The position numbers were made by a program, and so were the translations under genes. Positions 26,701-33,805 of a DNA stretch of 64,000 bases are shown in pieces. How positions within the stretch are numbered: the first letter of the stretch is position 1; each line of letters starts with the position of its first letter. Below the pieces are notes generated by a model. The model had not been told where the DNA came from. It searched no databases and saw only the letters and a list, made by a program, of their open reading frames with translations. Origin of the DNA: Micromonospora chaiyaphumensis (lineage in GTDB: Bacteria; Actinomycetota; Actinomycetes; Mycobacteriales; Micromonosporaceae). The stretch spans positions 1-64,000 of the forward strand of contig NZ_FMCS01000003.1 in NCBI RefSeq assembly GCF_900091435.1. The letters run 5' to 3'.

Positions 26701-26870
26701 CCGTCGCCGCCGCGAACACCTTCGACGGCACGGTGCTCGGCATCCGGGTGGTTCCCGGCCCGTCGGGTTCGCCCGCGCTGTGGGTGGCGCGCGACAATGT
26801 CTGCACCACCGGCCCGGCGCTGGTCGACGGCACCGGGGCGTGGCGCGACGAGGGGAACGTGGGCGTGTGA
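23793..26870 (+). CDS. DUF6519-type CIS fibre/baseplate protein with parallel beta-helix
   Basis: 1,025 residues. The N-terminus GDFTRWTFDPRDGYRQVLLQQGRMLLDAEWNEQ is typical of DUF6519, found in actinobacterial CIS loci. Residues about 470-560 look like an Ig-like strand domain (VRVVVRNGGRPVHRARVRFTAVDG). From about residue 590 there are right-handed beta-helix turns (LRFTDCGEVQVRDLSVAAV, LDVRHTGLVLVERVHAEVG, RAVVRDCRVEAGHAQTGVLVLDS, RVRDNTVAGALTGISV), a fold used for adhesion or glycan binding. It is likely a peripheral fibre. GTG 23793 lies two bases after the previous stop; the next gene overlaps its end. Confidence 0.8.
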   Translation: MHGDFTRWTFDPRDGYRQVLLQQGRMLLDAEWNEQTTITAWHDEERTRDIVGAAGGPLDGAGFAVVDTAGASPTATAWADLRITPGRYYVDGVLVDAAPPAAGGAGHKLADQPYLPKIGDLPGLPEPTADGRYAVLLDVAHQHVTADQAPRLREAALGGPDTTTRARTVWQVRLVKVAAGTACADVVDPVWGGRTAPTMTAALREVDPTADPCRLSGSGGYRRLENQLYRVQVHDVAGDGTARYLWSRENGSVVAGLTAIGPPSAAAAAAGMDAELSLDRVGRDEELSFREGDLVEVTSPDRELHGRPGHLATAGAPDGTALPVTWAAGAPAGLAALGRTPIVRRWDGPAQVANASPDELDDAGIEVRFGAGDFRVGDHWLIPARTVRLVYGVSALSGTIDWPTDGLGNALARPPLGPVHHVAVLGILRRTTVGGAGRWALDEDCRRLTPPLTDLVTLDLLGGDGQQAPPGQPLPEPVRVVVRNGGRPVHRARVRFTAVDGHLATGVPSAADAAQVVLQTDARGQIDVRWLLPSTGPATRVLTAVRLDDADAPVDAEVRVTGRRDESGTVCLVVRPETDLVQLFADLSGVTALALCLTAGEWTLSEPAVLSGVSCVLVTGVGSATRILSAAESALRFTDCGEVQVRDLSVAAVPAENDQRNGALDVRHTGLVLVERVHAEVGDAPAAVASGITVRGDDREGGRPVERAVVRDCRVEAGHAQTGVLVLDSRRTDVAGCDVLATADPGADPEKRFLEWLGDPRFARRIARRAVHPLLAGEDGLGLRRGWSSLVETRNLRFGSEIDDPKGWTAYVGDQQVTTVEELQDLVRDDLVRHNPDSRFFDERTRFAAWLRRVAEEFAAVATATAGITVAGATAADVRVRDNTVAGALTGISVALGDPDEQRETVRRAWITGNTVTPPARAATAYLHQGVYVGDCHRLDVSSNVVDLADGKPGYPVQGLLCAGRFGPHAVAAANTFDGTVLGIRVVPGPSGSPALWVARDNVCTTGPALVDGTGAWRDEGNVGV

Positions 26871-29800
26871 GGGTGGCGGAGGCGGTCCCGCCGTCCCGGT
26901 CGGCCGACCGGGACGAGCCCGAGCGCGCCCGCCCGGCGGCGGATCGGCCGGCCGAGCGGTCGAGCCGGCCCGCCCGCAGCACCCACAGCGTCGCCCGCAT
27001 CCCGGTGCACGCCCCGCCCGACCCGGCCGCCGAACACGACGCCCACGCCACCGCCGCCCGCCTCGTCGCCGCCGGACCCGCCGACGCCACCGCCGCCCGG
27101 CCCACCCACGGCAGCGCCGCCCGGCCCGCACCGCCGGCCGCCCCGGCCCGCTCGGCCCGGCCGGTGGCCCGGCTGGCCACCGTGCCCGACCCCCGGCTGG
27201 GCGCCGGACGGCCGCTGACCGGCGCCGAACGCTCCCGCTACGAGCCGGCCCTCGGCATGGACCTGACCGGGGTACGCCTGCACGACGGCCTCGCCGCCAA
27301 GCTCGCCGCCCGGGAGCGGCGGGCGCACGCCTTCACGTACGGCAACCACGTGGTCCTCGGCGCCGGGGCCGGACCGGGCCGGGACCTGGTGCTCGCCCAC
27401 GAACTGGCCCACGTCCGCCAGCAGGCGCGCCCCGCGCCCGCCCCGGCCACCGACCATTCGGGTCGCGGCCCACCGGCCGCCCCGGTCCGGTCCGCGCCGC
27501 TCGGCGTGCAGTGCTTCGCGCTCGCCGACACCGCCGTGGGCCGGTTCGTCTCCGACACCGCGAGCGACGCCGCCGCCCTGGGCCGTGGCGCGCTCGACAC
27601 CGCCCTCGACGTGGGCGGGGAGATCGCCGGGACCGCCCTGGAGGCGGCCTCCGCGGTCGTCGACCGGCTCGCGCCCGGCCTGCTGGAGTTCCTCCGCGGC
27701 GGCGCGCTGGTCCGGCTGCGTGAGCTGCTGTGCACCGGCGTCAACGCACTGCTCGGCCGGCTGCTGGCCGGCCTCGCCGACATCGACCCGATGTCCGCGA
27801 TCGAGTCCACCTTCACGGGGCTCGCCCAGGGCGTCCGGGACGTCCAGGCCCGCCTCGGCGGCGCCGCCCGCTCGACCGTCGGCGCACTCCTGCGCCCCGT
27901 GGTGGCCGCCCTCCAGGAGTGGGACGGCCCGATCATCCGGAACCTCCGCGCCGCCGCGGACACCGTCAACGACCTCTTCACCGGGCTCTGGGACCACCTC
28001 GCGGTCCCCGCGCTGGACCTGCTCGGCGCGGCCGGCGGCGCGGTGTGGGAGTCGTTCACCCGGCTGGGCGGCTGGCTCTGGGACCTCACGGCGCCCATCC
28101 GCGCCGGCGCGTCGTACGCCTGGGAGTGGCTCAGCACCCAGTTCGGTCTGGCCTGGGACAGCACCGAGGGCGCCCGCAGCTGGCTCGGCAACCTCGCGAA
28201 CTCGGCCTGGGAGACGCTGCGGGCCACCATGGAGCCGATCCGTACCCCGCTCATGGTGGTCGGCGGCATCCTGGTCCTGCTCTCCTCGCTCGGCCCCGTG
28301 GTGGTGCTGACGCAGGTGCTCCCGCCGCTGTGGGACGGCCTCACCTGGCTCTGGGAGAACTGGAACACCCGCGAGATCCTGGTCGCCGCCCGGCAGGTGC
28401 TCCAGGAACGCATCCTGCCCACGGTCATCGGCGCGGTCAGCGGCGCGGCGGACACCGTCGCGGCCGCGGCGGCCTGGCTCGCCGACGTGGCCGGTCAGGT
28501 CGGCACCGCGATGGGTGGCGTCCTCGGTGCCTTCGGCGCCAGCACCTGCCTGACGGCGGTGTCCACACTCCTCACCGCCGTGGCGAACCAGTTCACCCGG
28601 CTGGCCACCTGGGCGCGCGGCGGGTTCAGCGGGCTCACCGAGGCCCTGCACGCCGTCTTCGACGCGCTGGTCGCCATCTTCCAGCCGATCCTGGACTTCC
28701 TGGTCCGGCTGGCGGTCGTGGTGGCCAACCCGCTCATGCTGCCGGTCGTCATCGGCGCGGTGATCTGGCTGCTCTGCCCCGACGACCTCAAGCCACCGGT
28801 CATCAACTTCGTGCTCGACCTGCTCATCGTGACGATCGGCGCGCTGCCCACCCTGCTCACCGGCCTCGGCCCGCTCGGCGCGCTGCTGCGCGAGGGCGTG
28901 GTCGGCTTCCTCACCCGGCTCCGCTACGGCGAGCGCATCGGCGACCAGCAGCGCATCGACGCCAGCAACAAGATCGCCAACCTGGCCGCCGGGGCCGGGG
29001 TGTCCTTCGTGGCCGGCCTGGCGTGGGGCATCGTGCAGGGCGTCGTCGACGGCATCATCGACCCGTTCCGGCTGCTGTTCATGCTGGCCCAGGTCCTGGT
29101 GGCCGCCGCACGCGCGGTGGCCCGGGTCGTCCAGGCGTACGCCCCCGGCATGGCCCTGGTCCGAGGGCCGCCGGCCGCCGCCGGCCCGACCGGCGGTGCC
29201 GGGCCGCCTCTCGCCGCGGCCTCGCCCGCTCCGGCGGGCCTCGCTCCCGTTCCCGGCGGCGGCGCCGCCGGACCGTCGGTGCCCGCGTCGGTCACCACGG
29301 CGACCGGCGCGGGCGCCGCGGTGAGCCCGGCGCCGCTGTCGGCACCCGTGGTGTCGGCCGCCACCGGCCCCGTCGCAACGGCCGCCGGTCCGACGGCCAC
29401 CGCCGCCGGCCCGACCGCCGGCCCGACAGCGGCCGGCGGCGCGGCGGGTGGCGGCGCCGTCGAGCTGGCGGCGGTGCCCGGCGAGCCGACCGACGCGCAG
29501 ATCGTGGCGGCGCTGCCCCCCGGCGCCCTCGCGCAGGCGGCGGCCGGCGGGGCGGAGGCCGATCTCGATCCCGCCACCCTCGAAACCGACATGCGCGGCG
29601 AGGTGCAGGGCGAGGGCGCCACCGTGGGCGGGCTCGCGCAACTCCTCGGCGACGCCTGGGCGGCCATGGTGGCCGGCGCCCAGTCGCTCGGCGCGCGGGC
29701 CGCCGACGCGCTGCTCGAATTCATCATGCTGCCCGACTTCGAGCTCGGCCGGAAGATCGGCTTCGTGGCCGGGTTCCTGCTGCTCCAGGCCGCCATCATC

Positions 29801-31321
29801 TACTTCAGCGCCGGCGGCTACGCCGCACTCGAGGCAGCCGGGCCGGTGCTGCGCCCCCTGCTGGTCTACCTGCTGCGCTTCCTCGACCTCGGCGGCGAGC
29901 TGCTCGGCGTGCTGGGCCGGGCGCTGCGCCCGCTGCGCGGGCCGCTCCTGCGTGGCATCGGCGCCGCGCGCGGCTTCCTCAGCCGGTTCCGGTTCGCCGC
30001 CGGGCTCCTCGAACGGATCGAGGGGCTGGCCGGGCGGATGCTCGGCCTCGGCGACGAGGCGGCCCTGGCCGCGAGCCGGGCCGCCCAGGGCGCCGAGGCC
30101 GGAGCGTCCCGCACCGCCCGCGAGGCGGTCGAGGCCGGCGTGGCCCGGGAGGGCGCGACCACGGGCGCGTCCCGTACCGGCCGGGAGGCGGCCGAGGCCG
30201 GGGCCGCCCGCGAGGCCACCGAGGCCGGCACGGCCCGGGCCGGCCGGGAAGGTGCCGAGGGCGCGGCCACCCGGGAGGCCGACGAGCTGGGCGAGGGGGC
30301 GGTCGGCGCGGCCGACGAGCCGGGCACCCCGACGCTTGCGGACGACGCGGCCAAGGCGGCCCAGTACCCGGAGGCCGTGGCCGAGGCCCGCGCCATCGAG
30401 GCCACCAACGACGCGCTCGACAGCCCGGTTCCGGTGCTGCTGGCCTCGCTCATGGTGCTCAAGCGCCGGTACCGCTGGATCGAGACGTTCGCCGCCACCC
30501 CGGTCGGCCCCGGGGTCTACGAGGTGGAAATGATCGCCAGCCGCACCTCGCTCGGCCGCTACACCACCGGCGGCCCGTCGCTGCCCGGGCCGCGCAACCC
30601 GCACGCGGCGGAGATCGACCGGCTGCTGGCGGAGGCCGAGGGGCTCGGGCAGCGGCTCAGCCGGGAGGAACTGGAACGCGCGGCGGCGGCCGACCCGGAG
30701 GGCTTCGCGCAGCTGGCGGACCGGGTGCGCCAGGAGATGGCCGAGCGGGCCGGCGGGCGCACCGGCCTGGCCGCCCAGGCCGAGGCCGACCTCGCCGGAG
30801 CGGGCGAGCACTTCGGACCCGGCCACCAGGGCCCCGGCCGGCCGCGCGCGGACGTCGCCGTGGCGGAGAGCCATGCCGTCGCCCGGGAGGCGGGGGTGCC
30901 GGAGGCGATCCTCGGCGACGCCACCCCGATGACCCGGGCCGACTTCGAGGCCGCGCTGCCCACCAGCGGGCCGGGCCTGACCCGGCCCGCACCCCCGGCG
31001 ATCCCGATCCGCGACGCGTCCGGGCAGTTCACCAGTCGCGGGGTGGGGCGCAGCAGCGTGCAGAACATCGACGTGCGGCACGACATCGAGTTGCTGGAGG
31101 CGGCCGGCGCCAGCGACTTCCGGATCAACCAGACCCAGGTCGACGTCACCGACAGCCTCCGTCTCGGCACCAACCGCCCCGACGTGCAGGCGACGTTGAA
31201 CGGCCGGCGGATCCACATCGAGTACGACCGGGCACCCGGGGACCGGGCCCTGGAGCACGCGCGGCGGATCCTCAGCAACGACCCGAACGCGATCGTCCTG
31301 CTGAAGATCGTCGACTTCTGA
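26867..31321 (+). CDS. eCIS-core (DUF4157) protein, candidate effector with nuclease-like C-terminus
   Basis: 1,484 residues from GTG 26867 (GTGA overlap). Order: a disordered Arg/Pro/Ala-rich leader (1-105); an eCIS-core domain (about 115-190) with FTYGNHVVLGAG and HELAHVRQQ (178-186), the marker associated with cargo of extracellular CIS; a long helical region with hydrophobic stretches near 460-490, 613-675, 708-750 and 963-1005; an Ala/Pro/Gly linker (about 765-868); an Ala/Arg/Glu repeat zone (about 1068-1145); and a C-terminal domain with NRPDVQATLNGRRIHIEYDR. Pro1438-Asp1439 and Glu1452-x-Asp1454 resemble a PD-(D/E)xK nuclease active site. It closes the baseplate operon, with no immunity-like gene after it. 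A tape-measure role is an alternative for the helical part. Confidence 0.75.
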   Translation: MRVAEAVPPSRSADRDEPERARPAADRPAERSSRPARSTHSVARIPVHAPPDPAAEHDAHATAARLVAAGPADATAARPTHGSAARPAPPAAPARSARPVARLATVPDPRLGAGRPLTGAERSRYEPALGMDLTGVRLHDGLAAKLAARERRAHAFTYGNHVVLGAGAGPGRDLVLAHELAHVRQQARPAPAPATDHSGRGPPAAPVRSAPLGVQCFALADTAVGRFVSDTASDAAALGRGALDTALDVGGEIAGTALEAASAVVDRLAPGLLEFLRGGALVRLRELLCTGVNALLGRLLAGLADIDPMSAIESTFTGLAQGVRDVQARLGGAARSTVGALLRPVVAALQEWDGPIIRNLRAAADTVNDLFTGLWDHLAVPALDLLGAAGGAVWESFTRLGGWLWDLTAPIRAGASYAWEWLSTQFGLAWDSTEGARSWLGNLANSAWETLRATMEPIRTPLMVVGGILVLLSSLGPVVVLTQVLPPLWDGLTWLWENWNTREILVAARQVLQERILPTVIGAVSGAADTVAAAAAWLADVAGQVGTAMGGVLGAFGASTCLTAVSTLLTAVANQFTRLATWARGGFSGLTEALHAVFDALVAIFQPILDFLVRLAVVVANPLMLPVVIGAVIWLLCPDDLKPPVINFVLDLLIVTIGALPTLLTGLGPLGALLREGVVGFLTRLRYGERIGDQQRIDASNKIANLAAGAGVSFVAGLAWGIVQGVVDGIIDPFRLLFMLAQVLVAAARAVARVVQAYAPGMALVRGPPAAAGPTGGAGPPLAAASPAPAGLAPVPGGGAAGPSVPASVTTATGAGAAVSPAPLSAPVVSAATGPVATAAGPTATAAGPTAGPTAAGGAAGGGAVELAAVPGEPTDAQIVAALPPGALAQAAAGGAEADLDPATLETDMRGEVQGEGATVGGLAQLLGDAWAAMVAGAQSLGARAADALLEFIMLPDFELGRKIGFVAGFLLLQAAIIYFSAGGYAALEAAGPVLRPLLVYLLRFLDLGGELLGVLGRALRPLRGPLLRGIGAARGFLSRFRFAAGLLERIEGLAGRMLGLGDEAALAASRAAQGAEAGASRTAREAVEAGVAREGATTGASRTGREAAEAGAAREATEAGTARAGREGAEGAATREADELGEGAVGAADEPGTPTLADDAAKAAQYPEAVAEARAIEATNDALDSPVPVLLASLMVLKRRYRWIETFAATPVGPGVYEVEMIASRTSLGRYTTGGPSLPGPRNPHAAEIDRLLAEAEGLGQRLSREELERAAAADPEGFAQLADRVRQEMAERAGGRTGLAAQAEADLAGAGEHFGPGHQGPGRPRADVAVAESHAVAREAGVPEAILGDATPMTRADFEAALPTSGPGLTRPAPPAIPIRDASGQFTSRGVGRSSVQNIDVRHDIELLEAAGASDFRINQTQVDVTDSLRLGTNRPDVQATLNGRRIHIEYDRAPGDRALEHARRILSNDPNAIVLLKIVDF
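30071..30300 (+). repeat. Imperfect ASRTxREAxEAG coding repeats in the effector candidate
   Basis: The translated stretch repeats ASRAAQGAEAG, ASRTAREAVEAG, VAREGATTG, ASRTGREAAEAG, AAREATEAG, TARAGREGAEG. It is a low-complexity, charged, helix-forming linker just before the C-terminal toxin-like domain, a usual place for a hinge or recombination joint in modular toxins. Confidence 0.6.
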
Positions 31322-31340
31322 CCCGGGGTAGCCTCGGGCC

Positions 31341-32282
31341 ATGATCGAAAGTGCGAAGGTCGCGGTCGTCGGCGTGGGCAACAACACGTCGGCGCTGGTG
31401 CAGGGACTCCACTTCTACCGCCGCACCGGCAGCCTGGTGGGCATCCACCGCGCCGAGGTGGCGGGGCTGGGCGTCGGGGACGTCGACGTCGTCGCGGCGT
31501 TCGCCGTCTCCGACGCCAAGGTGGGCCGGGACCTGCACGAGGCGATCTTCCTGCCGCCCAACAACTTCCCCCGGCTGGACGCGGACCTGCCGCCGTCGGG
31601 CGTGACGGTCCAGCGCGGTCTCGTGGACGCGACGGAGGTCGAGCGGGTGGCGAGTGCGCTGGAGGGCGCCGAGGTGCTGCTCTACTCCGCGCCGAGCGGC
31701 CGGCCGGAGACCGCTCGCGCCTACGCCGAGGCGGCGCTGCGGGCGGGCGTGGCATTCGTCAACACCACGTCCGACGGTGTGGCCCGAGACCCCTCCTGGG
31801 TCCAGCGGTTCGAGGCGGCCGGCGTGCCGCTGGTCGGTGACGACCTGGCCAGCCAGTTCGGCACCTCCGTGGTGCATCACGCGCTGCTGCGTCTGCTCGA
31901 GGAGCGCGGCCTCACCCTGGTCAGCTCGTACCAGGTCAACCTGGGCGGCACCGAGGACTTCCGTAACCTGGTCGAGCACCCGAACACCAAGCAGCAGTCC
32001 AAGGCGAACGCGGTGGGCTCGGACAAGGTCGAGATGGCTCCGCTCGGGTACCTCCCGCACCTGGGGTCGCAGAAGATCGCCCACCTCAACGTCGAGGCGC
32101 AGGGCTGGGGCGGCACGGCGGTGAGCCTGGACGTGCGGCTGAAGGTGCACGACCCGAGCGGCGCGGCGGGCGTCAACATCGACCTGGTCCGCATGGCCGC
32201 CGCCGCCCGGCGCGCGGGGCGCGGCGGATACCTGCCCGAGGCGGCGGCCCTGCTGAAGTCGCCGCCGGGAACGGCGATCTGA
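31341..32282 (+). CDS. Inositol-3-phosphate synthase family protein
   Basis: 313 residues. The NAD-binding start KVAVVGVGNNTSALVQGL and the later blocks SAPSGRPETARAYAEAAL, PLVGDDLASQFGTSVVHHALL, YQVNLGGTEDF, KANAVGSDKVEMAPLGYLPHLG and GWGGTAVSLDVRLKVHDP match myo-inositol-1-phosphate synthase, which converts glucose 6-phosphate to inositol 3-phosphate for phosphatidylinositol, mycothiol or aminocyclitols. It is somewhat shorter than the usual about 360 residues, so it may be a divergent paralogue. TAGCCT (31329-31334) six bases before ATG indicates its own leaderless promoter, separate from the CIS operon that stops 19 bases upstream. Confidence 0.88.
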   Translation: MIESAKVAVVGVGNNTSALVQGLHFYRRTGSLVGIHRAEVAGLGVGDVDVVAAFAVSDAKVGRDLHEAIFLPPNNFPRLDADLPPSGVTVQRGLVDATEVERVASALEGAEVLLYSAPSGRPETARAYAEAALRAGVAFVNTTSDGVARDPSWVQRFEAAGVPLVGDDLASQFGTSVVHHALLRLLEERGLTLVSSYQVNLGGTEDFRNLVEHPNTKQQSKANAVGSDKVEMAPLGYLPHLGSQKIAHLNVEAQGWGGTAVSLDVRLKVHDPSGAAGVNIDLVRMAAAARRAGRGGYLPEAAALLKSPPGTAI

Positions 32283-32295
32283 GACCGGAGGAGAG

Positions 32296-32546
32296 ATGGA
32301 CGACGAGGCGAGCCCCGAGGTGCGGGAGCGCGTCACGGCGAGCCTCGAACGCCAGGGACTCATGCGCCACCTCGGCGCCCGGCTGGCGCACATCGCCCCC
32401 GGACGGGTGCACATCGTGCTCGCCAGCCGGGCCCGAGGTGACCCAGCAGCACGGCTACATCCACGCGGCTCGAGGTGTACGGCGTGCAGGGCGGGCAGCG
32501 ATCGCTCGTGGCGACCGGGCAGCAGACACTCTTCTGCCTGGCCTGA
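32296..32546 (+). pseudogene. Decayed PaaI-type thioesterase
   Basis: Three pieces of one hotdog-fold thioesterase lie in three frames. The ATG 32296 frame gives MDDEASPEVRERVTASLERQ through GRVHIVLASR; the next frame gives PEVTQQHGYIHA (the active-site region of PaaI-like enzymes); the third gives LEVYGVQGGQRSLVATGQQT and LFCLA with a stop at 32544-32546. The whole is about 83 codons against about 140 for the family, so the centre between QQHGYIHA and LEVYG has been deleted in addition to two frame changes. It sits 13 bases after the inositol-phosphate synthase gene, with a GGAGGAG site before its ATG. Confidence 0.8.
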
Positions 32547-32592
32547 GCTCGTCGATGTCCCGCTCAGGCGCCGTCCTGCACGCCGAGAATGC

Positions 32593-33183
32593 TCACCCGG
32601 CCGCGCGTTGCCGTGCCCGTTCCCGCAGCGGGGTCAGGGCCGCGGTCCAGTGCACCAGCTCCTCGAGCATGGCCTCGGCGCTGGCGTCCATCGTCTCGTT
32701 GGGTCGCAGTGCGCCGTCGTCGCCGATGAACTGGGCGACGAACGGGATGTGTACGGCCTCGGGGATCGGCGTCATCTTCAGCGTGGTCAGCACCTGCTTG
32801 ATCATCTGCGCGGCGCGGGTGCCGGCACTGACGCCGCCGTAGCTGACCAGGCCGACCGGCTTGTAGGCCCACTCGTGCGCGAGGTAGTCGATGGCGTTCT
32901 TGAGCGGGGCCGTGTAACCGAAGTTGTACTCGGGCATCACGATCAGGAACGCGTCGGCGCGGTCGATCGTGGCGCTCCAGTCGCGGGTGTGCTGGTGCTC
33001 GTACCGGCGCAGGCGCGGGTGGTGCGGCTCGTCCATGAACGGCAGGTTCCACTCGGCGAGGTCGACGAGCTCCACCTGATCGAAGCCGCCGTGCTTGACC
33101 GCCGCGGCGTGGATCCACTCGGCGACCGGCAGGCCGAGCCGGCCCGGCCGGGTGCTGGCAATGATGATCTGCAAGGTAGGCAT
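32593..33183 (-). CDS. NADPH-dependent FMN reductase family protein
   Basis: 196 residues of flavodoxin-like fold: LQIIIASTRPGRLGLPVAEW (phosphate-binding loop for FMN), IVMPEYNFGYTAPLKNAIDYL (the characteristic P-E-Y-N-x-x-x-x-x-x-L-K-N-A-I-D segment), and VSYGGVSAGTRAAQMIKQVL. It reduces FMN or quinones with NAD(P)H. GAGGAAG lies eight bases before ATG 33183. It is divergent from a MarR gene with two TGCTGACG palindromes between them, indicating repression by that MarR protein, a common pairing for quinone or oxidative-stress response. Confidence 0.9.
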   Translation of the reverse strand: MPTLQIIIASTRPGRLGLPVAEWIHAAAVKHGGFDQVELVDLAEWNLPFMDEPHHPRLRRYEHQHTRDWSATIDRADAFLIVMPEYNFGYTAPLKNAIDYLAHEWAYKPVGLVSYGGVSAGTRAAQMIKQVLTTLKMTPIPEAVHIPFVAQFIGDDGALRPNETMDASAEAMLEELVHWTAALTPLRERARQRAAG

Positions 33184-33203
33184 GCTTCGCTTCCTCGAAA
33201 GTC

Positions 33204-33217
33204 GCTGACGTATCAGC
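33204..33217. promoter_or_regulatory. MarR operator 1
   Basis: GCTGACGTATCAGC is a near-perfect palindrome 21 bases before the FMN reductase ATG. Its half-site GCTGAC/GTCAGC recurs in the second site at 33234-33249. Confidence 0.72.
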
Positions 33218-33233
33218 AAACCTATCCACACGA

Positions 33234-33249
33234 TGCTGACGTGTCAGCA
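33234..33249. promoter_or_regulatory. MarR operator 2
   Basis: TGCTGACGTGTCAGCA is a palindrome with one asymmetric central pair. It ends nine bases before TAGACT (33258-33263), the -10 of the leaderless MarR gene, so bound MarR would cover the -35 region of its own promoter. Confidence 0.75.
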
Positions 33250-33270
33250 ATTCGCCGTAGACTGTGATCC

Positions 33271-33789
33271 ATGACCCAACCGCGGTGGCTGAACTCCGAG
33301 GAAGAACGCCTGTGGCTGGCCTTCCTGCGCATGCGGCGCGCCATCGACGTCGCGATCGACGGTCAGCTCGCCGAGGCCGGGCTCTCGCCCGCCGACTACG
33401 ACGTCCTGGCCCCGCTCTCCCAGAGCGGCGAAGCACTTCGCGTGCGGGACCTGGCCGCCCTCATCGGCTGGGACCGCAGCCGCATCGCCCACCAGCTCCG
33501 GCGCATGGAACAGCGCGGGCTCGTGGTGCGGTCCGGCAGCACGACCGACCGGCGAGGCACCCTGGTCCACCTCACCGACCTCGGCCGCACGGCGATCACC
33601 GCCGCCGCGCCGGGGCACGTCGAGACGGTCCGCCGGGTGCTCTTCGATCAGCTCGACCAGCAGGACCTGGCCTGTCTCACAAGCATCGCCGAGCGGGTGG
33701 CCGACGCCGCCGGACTCACCGGCATCTCCCGCACCGGCGGCCCGGCTCGGCCCGGCACGGCGCAGGTGCGTCCGGGACGAGAATCCTGA
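33271..33789 (+). CDS. MarR family regulator
   Basis: 172 residues with a central winged helix: VRDLAALIGWDRSRIAHQLRRMEQRGLVVR followed by the wing STTDRRGTLVHLTDLG, the classical MarR D-R-R-G wing. The C-terminal about 25 residues are disordered. TAGACT and seven bases precede the ATG (leaderless). It is divergent from the FMN reductase; two palindromes in the 87-base gap should make it a repressor of both genes. There is no thiol-sensor cysteine in the N-terminal region, so the signal is unknown. Confidence 0.9.
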   Translation: MTQPRWLNSEEERLWLAFLRMRRAIDVAIDGQLAEAGLSPADYDVLAPLSQSGEALRVRDLAALIGWDRSRIAHQLRRMEQRGLVVRSGSTTDRRGTLVHLTDLGRTAITAAAPGHVETVRRVLFDQLDQQDLACLTSIAERVADAAGLTGISRTGGPARPGTAQVRPGRES

Positions 33790-33805
33790 ACCCACGGGCC
33801 AGGAG

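Noticed and set aside
26519..26866. Longer N-terminus for the eCIS-core protein
   Set aside because: The extra codons lie inside the DUF6519 gene and look like shadow. GTG 26867 gives the same overlap used throughout the operon.
27398..27412. Zinc protease activity from HELAH in the eCIS-core protein
   Set aside because: The motif is typical of DUF4157, whose role in CIS cargo is not shown to be proteolytic; no further metalloprotease signature is visible.
32438..32842. 134-codon frame starting MTQQHGYIHA
   Set aside because: Only its first residues belong to the decayed thioesterase; the rest is antisense to the FMN reductase gene.
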